A DNA stretch of 64,000 nt from Corynebacterium flavescens (GTDB lineage Bacteria > Actinomycetota > Actinomycetes > Mycobacteriales > Mycobacteriaceae). Position numbers and translations under genes: made by a program. Positions 52,947-60,788 of this stretch are shown here, one piece after another. Where the stretch lies: assembly GCF_008693105.1 (NCBI RefSeq), contig NZ_VXKK01000042.1:1-64000 (forward strand). Direction: 5' to 3'. Below the pieces are notes generated by a model. The model was not told where the DNA came from. It saw only the letters and a program-made list of their open reading frames with translations, and ran no database searches. Positions within the stretch are counted from its first letter, which is position 1; each line of letters starts with the position of its first letter.

Positions 52947-54405
52947 CGGATTCGGATTCCAGCGCAGGCAACCGCACCGTGAAGGTAGAGCCCTCCCCCG
53001 GCTTTGAGGTGACGGAAATACTTCCGCCGTGCTGCTCCACCAGGGACTTGACAATGGCCAGTCCCAGCCCAGATCCGCCGGTATCGCGGGTCCGCGAGCT
53101 ATCGGCGCGATAGAAGCGCTCGAAGATGTGGGCGGCGTCTTGGGCGCTCATGCCCTTGCCGTCATCGCGGACATCGATAAGCACATCGCCGCCCTCCTTG
53201 CGCAGCCGCAAGGTGACCTTGGCCTGCGGACCACCATGGCGCAAGCCGTTGGTGATGAGGTTAAGCAGAATCTGATGCAGCCGGTCCGGATCCCCTTCGA
53301 CCACGGGAATGGATTGGGTGTCATTGACCACGGTAATCTCGCGATTAGGAAAGGCCGCGCGGGCAGAAGACCCAGCGGAGAGCGAGAGCTCCAGCATATC
53401 CACCCGGCGCTTATCCAGGCGCGAGCCCTCCGCGCGAGTCAGCGCCAGAAGGTCCTCCACCAGCAGAGACATCCGTTTGGACTCGGAATCAATCTTGGAA
53501 AAGACCATGTCCACATCCGAGGTTGCCCCCGAACGATAGAGCTCGGTGTAGCCGTGCAGGCTGGTCAGCGGGGTGCGCAGCTCATGGGAGGCATCCCCGA
53601 CGAAGCGGCGCATCTGCTCCTCTTTGTCTTGGGCGCTGATGACTGATTGCTGCAGCTGCCCGAGCATGACGTTGAGCGCGGCCGAGAGCTGGCCCACCTC
53701 GGTGTGCAGCGGCCACTCAGGAACGCGCTTATCTAGGTCGCCCGCGGCGATGTCAGAGGCGGTCTTCTCTACTACCCGCAAGGGCCGAAGCGCCCTGCGT
53801 ATGAACCAGTAGCCCGCTGCTGCGATGACGGCCAAGACCAAAGCCACAATGAGCACTTGGACTACGGCCAAGCCCTTCAAAATGGCGTTCTCCGTGGTCA
53901 GGTCTTTGGCCACGACGGTGATGACCCCGTTTTCCTCGGTGGCCACCGCGCGCCACTGGCGGTCATTTTCCAAGGAGCCGACGGTGGTGGGGCCAGCTCC
54001 GATGTAGAGGTTGCTGGCATCAGGCGTCGAGGTCGAAGGGCCCGTGTAGTGCAGGCTGCCATCAGGGGTATAAAACATCACCACGTATTCGGTGGGCGGG
54101 CGCTTGGAATAGTCCCCTTGGAAGGAGTCACTGCTGACCTCCCGTGCCCAGGTCTGGGTGGCATCTTGCAGTTCATCATCCACGCGCGAATACAACACGT
54201 CCCGCATGATGGAGGATACGGCCAGGGAGGACACGGCCAAACCCAGTCCGGAGACAACCACCAGCAGCACCACGAGCCAGGTGCGCAAGGGCATGGCCTT
54301 GGGCTTGGGCCGCTGCATGCGCCGCTTCCACGCTTCCGCGCCACCGCTGTCAGCGCCACCGTTGTCAGTGAGCGCGGCGGGGTTAGGTTCGGTCCTGTAG
54401 GTCAT
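52942..54405 (-). CDS. phoS: Two-component sensor kinase PhoS
   Basis: 487 aa. TM1 about 42-62, an extracytoplasmic domain about 63-180, TM2 about 185-205, HAMP about 206-260, the HisKA domain with phosphorylated His274 in DASHELRTPLTSLHGY, and an ATPase domain with N box NLITNGLRHG, G1 DVRDDGKGM and GGSGLGLAIVKSL. It lies 65 bases after the regulator gene. Naming follows C. glutamicum phoRS, which also lies near purD and pqo. The strong match of gene order supports it, but a MprB-like sensor is not excluded by sequence alone. Confidence 0.85.
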   Translation of the reverse strand: MTYRTEPNPAALTDNGGADSGGAEAWKRRMQRPKPKAMPLRTWLVVLLVVVSGLGLAVSSLAVSSIMRDVLYSRVDDELQDATQTWAREVSSDSFQGDYSKRPPTEYVVMFYTPDGSLHYTGPSTSTPDASNLYIGAGPTTVGSLENDRQWRAVATEENGVITVVAKDLTTENAILKGLAVVQVLIVALVLAVIAAAGYWFIRRALRPLRVVEKTASDIAAGDLDKRVPEWPLHTEVGQLSAALNVMLGQLQQSVISAQDKEEQMRRFVGDASHELRTPLTSLHGYTELYRSGATSDVDMVFSKIDSESKRMSLLVEDLLALTRAEGSRLDKRRVDMLELSLSAGSSARAAFPNREITVVNDTQSIPVVEGDPDRLHQILLNLITNGLRHGGPQAKVTLRLRKEGGDVLIDVRDDGKGMSAQDAAHIFERFYRADSSRTRDTGGSGLGLAIVKSLVEQHGGSISVTSKPGEGSTFTVRLPALESESD

Positions 54406-54470
54406 TAAATAAACACTCTGACGTCTATCTCATACAAGCAATTTCAAAAAGGCGATCTTTAACAAACGCC

Positions 54471-55175
54471 CTAGGAGCGCGGGGTGCGCAGCACGTAGCC
54501 CACGCCACGGACGGTGTGGATGAGCGGAGTATCGCCGGTGTCGATCTTTCGGCGCAGGTAGGAGATGTAGGATTCCACCACATTGCCGTCGCCGCCGAAG
54601 TCATAGTGCCAGACGTTATCGAGGATCTTCGATTTGGACAGCACCACCTCTTTGTTCTGCATGAGGTAGCGCAAGAGGTTGAACTCGGTGGGCGAAAGAT
54701 CGATGATCTCTCCGGCCTTAGTCACCTCGTGGGTGTCATCATTGAGCGTGAGGTCGGCATAGGAAATGGTGGCATCGGCCTGATCCTCATCGGTCACGGC
54801 GCCGCGGCGCAGAATCACGCGCAGGCGGGTGATGACCTCCTCGAGGCTAAAGGGCTTGGTCACGTAATCATCCGCACCGATGGTGAGTCCATGAATACGC
54901 TGGTCCACGCTATCCTTCGCCGTGAGATAAAGCACGGGGCCATCGAGGCCTTCCGCGCGCAGCTTGCCCAAAAGCTCGAAGCCGTCCATTCCCGGCATCA
55001 TCACGTCCATGATGTAGGCATCCGGGTTGACCTCGCGGGCCACCCGCATGGCCTCGTTGCCGGAATTGGCGCTAAAGACCTCGAATCCCTGGAAACGCAG
55101 GGAAACGGTCAGTAGCTCCACGATATTGGGCTCGTCATCAACGACGAGTACCTTCACACCTTTGTTGTCTTCCAT
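54471..55175 (-). CDS. phoR: Response regulator PhoR (OmpR class)
   Basis: 234 aa. Receiver domain with acidic pocket Asp13-Asp14 and phospho-acceptor Asp57 (YIMDVMMPGMDG), Lys in LTAKD. The OmpR winged helix follows from about 130, with LTLNDDTHEVTKAGEIIDLSPTEFNLL and YISYLRRKID. Presumed activator of phosphate-starvation genes such as pstSCAB. AAGGAG stands 8 bases before ATG 55175. Three 10-bp direct repeats lie directly upstream of the ribosome site, suggesting feedback on its own transcription. Confidence 0.87.
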   Translation of the reverse strand: MEDNKGVKVLVVDDEPNIVELLTVSLRFQGFEVFSANSGNEAMRVAREVNPDAYIMDVMMPGMDGFELLGKLRAEGLDGPVLYLTAKDSVDQRIHGLTIGADDYVTKPFSLEEVITRLRVILRRGAVTDEDQADATISYADLTLNDDTHEVTKAGEIIDLSPTEFNLLRYLMQNKEVVLSKSKILDNVWHYDFGGDGNVVESYISYLRRKIDTGDTPLIHTVRGVGYVLRTPRS

Positions 55176-55192
55176 GTTTCGTGCTCCTTACT

Positions 55193-55239
55193 CACTCGGT
55201 ACTTCGCAGTACTTCTCAGTACCTTTTTAAGTCACTTAA
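55193..55239 (-). promoter_or_regulatory. Triple 10-bp direct repeat and palindrome upstream of phoR
   Basis: CACTCGGTAC, TTCGCAGTAC and TTCTCAGTAC follow without gaps (55193-55222), so GTAC recurs once per helix turn. Next to them is the 13-bp palindrome TTAAGTCACTTAA (55227-55239). Direct repeats in helical phase are typical of OmpR-class regulator sites. Their place close to the phoR ribosome site suggests autoregulation, an inference. Confidence 0.5.
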
Positions 55240-55424
55240 TTCCTAAACTCGCCCTCGCACCACCTGCAGTATCAGCTGCGCGATTCTTGGCCATCAAGAT
55301 CGCATCATTCCACCTAGGTTTCCTAGTCCACTGTAGGCTCTCTGAGCGTTTGCTGTGAGACACTCACCCCAGGCCCACGCACAAAGGCTGCGTACTCCCC
55401 CCGCAACGCTTAGGATTTCGGCTT

Positions 55425-56744
55425 ATGACCTCTCCGACTCTCCCCACCGCCCCCATCCCCCGGGCCGATAAACGCACCGACAAGCTCACGGTTGTCTCCT
55501 GGGCCATGTGGGACTGGGGTTCCGCCGCCTTCAACGCGGTCCTTGTCACCTTCATCTTCGCCGTCTACCTCACCGATTCGGTGGGCACGCAGATCGATTC
55601 TGGTTATACCCCGGCGCAGTGGCTGTCGTGGTCGATGACCATTGCTGGCCTGGTAATCTTTGCCGTCACCCCGGTCATGGGGCAGCGCTCAGATAGGCTC
55701 GGCACCCGCCGCCGTGCGCTGGCCACGTGGACTTTCATCACCCTCCTGGCCATGGCCACCCTCTTCTTCGTGCGCAATGACGCCCCCGTGTACTTCTGGG
55801 TGGGCCTTGCCCTGCTGGCTTTTGCCTCAGTCACCATCCAATTCGCCGAGGTCAACTACTTCGCACAGATCAATCAGGTCGCCGATGAGGACAAGGTGGG
55901 GCGCATCTCCGGATTCGGCTGGTCCGCCGGTTACTTCGGAGGCATCGTGTTATTGCTTGTGTGCTACCTCGGTTTCGTCTCCGGCCAGGGCGGCGCGCTA
56001 GGGCTGTCCACCGAGGGCGGTTTCAATATCCGGGTCGTTGCCCTGCTGGCCGCGCTGTGGTTCGGCCTCTCAGCCATCCCGGTGCTGGTGCGCGTTCCGG
56101 AAATCACTCCCTCGGGGGAGAAAACTGGCGGGGTTATCGAATCCTATCGCCAGCTGTGGTCTTCGCTGCGTGAGCTGTGGAGCCAGGACCGCAACGCCTT
56201 CTACTTCCTCTTCGCCTCCGCCATCTTCCGCGACGGGCTTTCCGCTGTCTTTGGTTTCGGCGCGGTACTAGGCGTGTCCGTCTATGGCTTGAACGCTGGC
56301 GATGTCCTCATCTTTGGGGTGGTGGCCAACGTCGCCGCCGCGTTAGGTGCGGTGGTAGGCGGGCTTGTCGACGACCTCGTGGGACCCAAGGCCATCATCC
56401 TCACCTGCCTGGGCATCCTCACGGCTATGGCCGGGGTGCTCTACGTGGGTTCGGGGCCGACGGTGTTTTGGATCTGTGGCCTCGTGCTCTGCCTCTTCGT
56501 GGGACCTGCGCAGGCCTCCGCCCGCGCCTTCCTGGCGCGAGTGGCACCACCGGGGCGGGAGGGCCAAATGTTTGGCCTCTACGCCACCACCGGGCGGGCC
56601 GTGAGCTGGCTGACGCCGCTGCTCTTCGGCATCTTTGTCTCGCTGCTCGGCCAGGGCGACCGCGGCGGGGTACTCGCCATCGGCGCGGTGCTCCTCATCG
56701 GAGCTCTCATTCTCATTCCCATCCGCGAACCAAAGCGGAACTAG
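55425..56744 (+). CDS. MFS transporter, UMF1/Atg22-like
   Basis: 439 aa with about twelve helices. The WAMWDWGSAAFNAVLVTFIFAVYL start is typical of the UMF1 (Atg22-like) branch, where vacuolar members export amino acids; bacterial substrates are unknown. VTPVMGQRSDRLGTRRR is the MFS loop between helices 2 and 3. TAGGAT (55411-55416) lies 8 bases before ATG 55425, a leaderless-type start. It is the last core-like gene before the AAA-RloB insertion, 55 bases downstream. Confidence 0.85.
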   Translation: MTSPTLPTAPIPRADKRTDKLTVVSWAMWDWGSAAFNAVLVTFIFAVYLTDSVGTQIDSGYTPAQWLSWSMTIAGLVIFAVTPVMGQRSDRLGTRRRALATWTFITLLAMATLFFVRNDAPVYFWVGLALLAFASVTIQFAEVNYFAQINQVADEDKVGRISGFGWSAGYFGGIVLLLVCYLGFVSGQGGALGLSTEGGFNIRVVALLAALWFGLSAIPVLVRVPEITPSGEKTGGVIESYRQLWSSLRELWSQDRNAFYFLFASAIFRDGLSAVFGFGAVLGVSVYGLNAGDVLIFGVVANVAAALGAVVGGLVDDLVGPKAIILTCLGILTAMAGVLYVGSGPTVFWICGLVLCLFVGPAQASARAFLARVAPPGREGQMFGLYATTGRAVSWLTPLLFGIFVSLLGQGDRGGVLAIGAVLLIGALILIPIREPKRN

Positions 56745-56799
56745 TCACTTTTCTCGAAAATCGTTCAAATAGAGCCATTCCGAGTGATATTGTGTGCAC

Positions 56800-58137
56800 A
56801 TGATCCTGCTTAGCTTCACCGTCCGTAACCATAAAAGCATCCGCGATGAGGTTACGGTCGATCTCCTTCGTCCTTCTCTAAAAACCCTCCGGCCCAAGGA
56901 CGGAGACTGGAACTCTGTGAGTTACCCCTTAGCCGGAATCTTCGGGGGAAATGCGACTGGAAAGTCTGCCATTTTAGACGCCTTTTACTATGCATTTAGC
57001 GCGATCAAGCACTCCGCCACCATGTGGCAGGCTGCAAAGTCGATGACTCGCGCCCCCTTTAAGCTGGATGGAATCTCCCAAACTGGGACGAGCCTCTACG
57101 AACTAGATCTCGTCCACGAAGGCCGCCGCTACGTGTACGGCTTCGAAGTTGATGCGGAAGGGATAGTACAAGAGTGGCTGAATGACGTCCCCACTTCGCG
57201 TTGGCGAAAGATACTGGTTCGCAATCGCAAGGACAACCTCCTCCGGACCCACCCAAGCTTCCGCAGCACTCTAGAGGTAACCCCTCGAGAACTGGTCCTA
57301 AGCCGCGCGCTCCTGTTGAAGAACTCACCGCTACATAGCTTCGCACGCGATCTCGTTGGGAGCTTCGACATTGTCCTAGTCAAAGATTCTCACCGCGCGA
57401 AGCGCTTGGCTAACATCGCCGATTCTTTGGCCGATGGGGACACTACTTTTGGTGACCTCGAGGCATTACTCCAGGTAGCGGACATAGGCGTGATGAGCGT
57501 CAGCTTGGAGGAAACCAACATCCCGGAAAGAATTCGGCGTGCGGTTCAGCGCTTTCACCAGGACCTGCGCACGGGTGACAACACCGGCACAGATATCGAA
57601 AACCTACATGAGACGAACGGCCCGTCGGAACTGGCGGATGACGAACTCGAGCAGGTCGTACGGCGCTTCCTTTTCACGCACCGCGGCACCGCCGAAGACT
57701 GCCCGCCCTTCTCAATTGAAGAGGAGAGCGATGGAACAATCGCGTGGCTGGCTATAGCGGTTCCCGCGCTGGAAGCTCTGCGACAGGGAGGACTACTGCT
57801 CGTCGACGAGATTGATGCGAGTCTTCACCCACACTTGCTTGAGGTGCTCCTCGGCGCCTTCGCGGATCCGGTGGTTAATTCCCGTCATGCACAGCTCCTC
57901 TTCACCAGCCACGAGTCCTTTATCCTCTCCCCACTAAGTGATGTTCACCTTGAGCCTGAGCAAATATGGTTCAGCGATAAGACTTATGAGGGCGCTACCG
58001 AACTGACTTGCCTGGCTGATTTCCCTAGGCATCCTGACGCCAACGTGGCAAAGCGCTACCTCACCGGACGATACGGCGGCACGCCGAGGCTTTCCCCGAG
58101 CCTCTTCGCTGCACTTATTGACTCAGGAGAAGGTTAA
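56800..58137 (+). CDS. AAA-family ATPase of an AAA-RloB defence-like pair
   Basis: 445 aa from ATG 56800. N-terminal FTVRNHKSIRDEVTVDL matches the SMC/RecF-like ATPases of abortive-infection systems. Walker A is GGNATGKS (residues 49-56), the Walker B-like motif GLLLVDEIDASLHPHLLEVLL near 332-352, and a following FTSHE near 369 gives the H-loop. About 200 residues between them are not recognised. GC is visibly lower than the flanks. TATTGT or GATATT stands 6-8 bases upstream, and GTG 56794 is an alternative start. The rloB gene follows after 4 bases. The layout fits AbiL (AbiLi/AbiLii) and is reminiscent of PARIS (AAA plus TOPRIM), so a role in phage defence is inferred. Confidence 0.85.
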   Translation: MILLSFTVRNHKSIRDEVTVDLLRPSLKTLRPKDGDWNSVSYPLAGIFGGNATGKSAILDAFYYAFSAIKHSATMWQAAKSMTRAPFKLDGISQTGTSLYELDLVHEGRRYVYGFEVDAEGIVQEWLNDVPTSRWRKILVRNRKDNLLRTHPSFRSTLEVTPRELVLSRALLLKNSPLHSFARDLVGSFDIVLVKDSHRAKRLANIADSLADGDTTFGDLEALLQVADIGVMSVSLEETNIPERIRRAVQRFHQDLRTGDNTGTDIENLHETNGPSELADDELEQVVRRFLFTHRGTAEDCPPFSIEEESDGTIAWLAIAVPALEALRQGGLLLVDEIDASLHPHLLEVLLGAFADPVVNSRHAQLLFTSHESFILSPLSDVHLEPEQIWFSDKTYEGATELTCLADFPRHPDANVAKRYLTGRYGGTPRLSPSLFAALIDSGEG

Positions 58138-58141
58138 GCAC

Positions 58142-58750
58142 ATGGAAAGAAGACCGCGGCGACGTCCTTCTAGGCCCGCCCGCCAGCTTGCGCGGCGCAT
58201 TCTTGTCGTCACCGAAGGCACCCGCACCGAACCGCAGTATGTTGAGGGTCTGAACAAATATCTGCGAAGCAAAGGAGCGACTGCTTGCGTTAAGTCCTTT
58301 GCTGTAGGCAAGGACCCGCTGAAAGTCGTCCAAAAGTGCATAGTCGAGCGAGACGAAGCTGTGCGGAATGGAAAGCGCTTCGACGATTGTGTGTGCTTAG
58401 TCGACGTGGACGAACACCATGCGCTGTCTGCAGCAATTTCGCTCGCCGAGCAGGAAGAGATTCAGCTTTTAGTCTCGAATCTCAAGTTCGAGGTGTGGCT
58501 GCGCTGGCACGCCGAAAGGAAACGCGCGCCACTTACTTCAAACCAGCTAGATGAGCTTGTCACCAAGTTGGGCCTCGTGAAGAAAAAGATCCTATCGCCG
58601 ACATTCCCTTTCGACGGGGTGCATGACGCTTGTGCGTTGGCGCGAACTAGTGACCCAGATATGCGGCCAGGGCGGAAGGGCCCGAACCCATCATCGGCGA
58701 TGCCGATCCTCGTAGATTTATTGCAAGGCAACCAGACACAGGGCAATTAG
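58142..58750 (+). CDS. RloB-family TOPRIM-like nuclease, partner of the AAA ATPase
   Basis: 202 aa from ATG 58142, with AGGAGAAGG before it. Arg-rich N-terminus (residues 3-19), then ILVVTEGTRTEPQYVEGL with the TOPRIM Glu25, the acidic strand CLVDVDEHH (Asp88, Asp90, Glu91), and the RloB motif LVSNLKFEVWLRWH near 114-127. The conserved Glu and DxD residues are those expected for Mg-dependent cleavage, so it looks active. RloB proteins pair with AAA ATPases in RloAB/AbiL loci. GC is lower than in neighbouring genes. Its target (RNA, DNA or tRNA) is unknown. Confidence 0.85.
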   Translation: MERRPRRRPSRPARQLARRILVVTEGTRTEPQYVEGLNKYLRSKGATACVKSFAVGKDPLKVVQKCIVERDEAVRNGKRFDDCVCLVDVDEHHALSAAISLAEQEEIQLLVSNLKFEVWLRWHAERKRAPLTSNQLDELVTKLGLVKKKILSPTFPFDGVHDACALARTSDPDMRPGRKGPNPSSAMPILVDLLQGNQTQGN

Positions 58751-58825
58751 AGTACGCCCGTGTAACCCCGCACTATATCCACAAAGCTTCAGGCTTGTGA
58801 ATTCCGCAGAGCCTCTCTAGACAGC

Positions 58826-58863
58826 AGTGTGGGGCCGGTACGAGTTTGTACCGGCCCCACACT
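58826..58863. terminator. Strong hairpin between rloB and pqo
   Basis: A perfect 16-bp stem starts AGTGTGGGGCCGG and closes on loop GAGTTT. Neither side carries a T-run, so it may act as a transcription barrier or mRNA end protector. It lies about 25 bases after the pqo stop and 75 after rloB. Confidence 0.65.
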
Positions 58864-58885
58864 CAGGACGAAAGAAGCAGCTTAA

Positions 58886-60622
58886 TTAAGGCCGCGGAAT
58901 GTTACGCAGGTTGGACTGCGCCATGGTCAGCATCTGACCAACGCCGCCACCAAAGACGGTGCGGGTGGCAGCCTTGGAGAAGCCCATGAGCTGCGCGAAA
59001 GTCAGTGTGGGCGGGATGGACAGGGCGTTGGGGTCGGTGACCATATCGACGAGGACTGGGCCGTTGAAGTCCAAGGCCTCGCGGATTTGGCTCCGTGCCT
59101 GCTTCGGGTCTTCGATAAGCACGTGCTTGATGCCCACCGCCTGGGCGATGGAGGCGAAGTCCACGTGATCGTGGTCGGTGCCGAACTCCGGCAGTCCCTG
59201 TACCAGCATCTCCAGCTTGACCATGCCGAGTGAGGAGTTGTTGAATACGAAGATCTTCACCGGCAGGTTGTGGGTCTTGACGGTGATGAGCTCACCCATG
59301 AGCATGGAGAGTCCGCCGTCACCGGAGAAGGAAATGACCTGGCGGCCTTCGTTGCCGGCCTGAGCGCCGATGGCCATGGGCAGTGCGTTGGCCATAGTGC
59401 CGTGGCGGAAGGAGCCAATCTGCTGACGCTTGCCGTTCGGGGTGATGTAGCGAGCACCCCAGACGTTGCACATACCGGTGTCCACGGTGAAGATCGCGTC
59501 ATCGGCGGCTTCCTCGTCGATGATGTTGGCCACGAACTCGGGGTGGATGGGCTGCATCTTTTCCACGTTCTTGGTATAAGCATCGACGACGTGGTTGAGC
59601 TTGTTGTAGTGCTCCTTGAGCATGCGGTCAAGGAAGCTGCGGTCCTTCTTTTCCTCGACGTGCGGGAGGATGTTTTCGATGGTTGCTCCCACGTCACCGG
59701 TGACGGGGTAGGAGATCTTGGTGCGGCGTCCAATGTGGGAGCCGTCGATATCGATCTGGGCAACGTTGGCCTGAGGCAGGAAGTCGTTGTAGGGGAAGTC
59801 GGTTCCCAGAAGGATGAGCAGGTCTGCCTCGTGGGTAGCCGTATGGGCCGCACCGTAGCCGAGCAGGCCAGACATACCCACGTCAAAGGGGTTGTCATAC
59901 TGGATGTACATCTTGCCGCCGAGGGCGTGGCCGATGGGGGCCTTAATCTTCTCAGCGAGGGCGAGCACCTGCTCACGAGCATCCTTGGCACCGCAGCCCA
60001 CGAAAAGGGCCACGGTCTTGGCCTTGTTGATGGCCTGGGTCAAAGCCGCAGCCTCTACTGGGTCCGGGTACACCACGGGGCGGCCGGTGGAGATGACGGA
60101 ATCGGTGAAGGCGTCATTCTCGGCTTCCTGGGTGGATACATCGCCCGGGATGACGAGGACGGACACGCCCTTGCCAGCCATGGTGGACTGGATGGCGTGG
60201 TGCAGGATAACGGCGCCTTGCTCGGCGGAGTTGACCATCTCGCAGTAGCCGGAGCACTCATTGAACAGGGCCTCGGGGTGAGTCTCCTGGAAGAAGTGGG
60301 AGCCAATCTGGCGGGAAGGAATATGGCTAGCCAGGGCAAGGACCTTGGCGCCATTGCGGTTGGCATCATAAAGGCCCTGCACGAAGTGGGTGTTGCCCGG
60401 GCCGCAGGAGGCCGCGCACACAGCCAGCTTGCCAGTGGTCAGGGAGTCTGCCTCAGCGGCAAAGGCCGCTGCCTCTTCGTTGCGGACGTGCACCCACTTG
60501 ATGGAGGAACGACGCACCGCGTCGACGATGGGGTTAAGGGAGTCACCGACCAGACCATAAATCTTTGTCACGCCCTGGTTTTCCAGGGTCGCTACTAATT
60601 GTTCTGCATAACTACGAGCCAT
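58886..60622 (-). CDS. pqo: Pyruvate:quinone oxidoreductase
   Basis: 578 aa from ATG 60622. Peripheral membrane ThDP/FAD enzyme that turns pyruvate into acetate and CO2 and reduces menaquinone. The ThDP Glu lies in VRNEEAAAFAAEADS near 49, the FAD domain near 190-330, and GDGGLSMLMGELITVKTHNLPVKIFVFNN near 431 is the ThDP-Mg site. The C-terminal TMAQSNLRNIPRP helix may be the lipid-activated membrane anchor. Together with cat and cytochrome bd it suggests overflow acetate metabolism. Upstream, CAACTTTGTGAG on the minus strand is only a weak match to RamB. Confidence 0.95.
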   Translation of the reverse strand: MARSYAEQLVATLENQGVTKIYGLVGDSLNPIVDAVRRSSIKWVHVRNEEAAAFAAEADSLTTGKLAVCAASCGPGNTHFVQGLYDANRNGAKVLALASHIPSRQIGSHFFQETHPEALFNECSGYCEMVNSAEQGAVILHHAIQSTMAGKGVSVLVIPGDVSTQEAENDAFTDSVISTGRPVVYPDPVEAAALTQAINKAKTVALFVGCGAKDAREQVLALAEKIKAPIGHALGGKMYIQYDNPFDVGMSGLLGYGAAHTATHEADLLILLGTDFPYNDFLPQANVAQIDIDGSHIGRRTKISYPVTGDVGATIENILPHVEEKKDRSFLDRMLKEHYNKLNHVVDAYTKNVEKMQPIHPEFVANIIDEEAADDAIFTVDTGMCNVWGARYITPNGKRQQIGSFRHGTMANALPMAIGAQAGNEGRQVISFSGDGGLSMLMGELITVKTHNLPVKIFVFNNSSLGMVKLEMLVQGLPEFGTDHDHVDFASIAQAVGIKHVLIEDPKQARSQIREALDFNGPVLVDMVTDPNALSIPPTLTFAQLMGFSKAATRTVFGGGVGQMLTMAQSNLRNIPRP

Positions 60623-60751
60623 GATTCCACTTTCTTCGAAAAGTCTCTTTCTCCTACTAGTGTCCTCACAAAGTTGCGGAGATGCCACTCAAGTACTCAA
60701 TTCTCACACGCCACCCCACATGTGAGCTTGCATACAAGCCGGATCCTTGGG

Positions 60752-60788
60752 TTGAAACAATAGCGAACGTTCGTTACAGTTTCACTTC
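60752..60788 (+). promoter_or_regulatory. Promoter with embedded TetR-type operator for the MFS-TetR operon
   Basis: TTGAAA (60752-60757) and TACAGT (60775-60780) form a near-consensus promoter with a 17-bp spacer. The perfect palindrome CGAACGTTCG (60764-60773), extended to TAGCGAACGTTCGTTA, fills the spacer, so a bound repressor would block polymerase. ATG 60789 is only 8 bases after the -10, which predicts a leaderless mRNA. Confidence 0.75.

Noticed and set aside
58826..58863. Small RNA or CRISPR-like repeat
   Set aside because: A single perfect hairpin with no second copy; best read as a terminator or mRNA barrier.
60671..60686. RamB site before pqo
   Set aside because: CAACTTTGTGAG lacks the GCAAA half of the motif, unlike the good match before cat.
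60721..60736. GlxR-type site TGTGAGCTTGCATACA before pqo
   Set aside because: Only the left half fits TGTGA-N6-TCACA; the right half is too different to claim.
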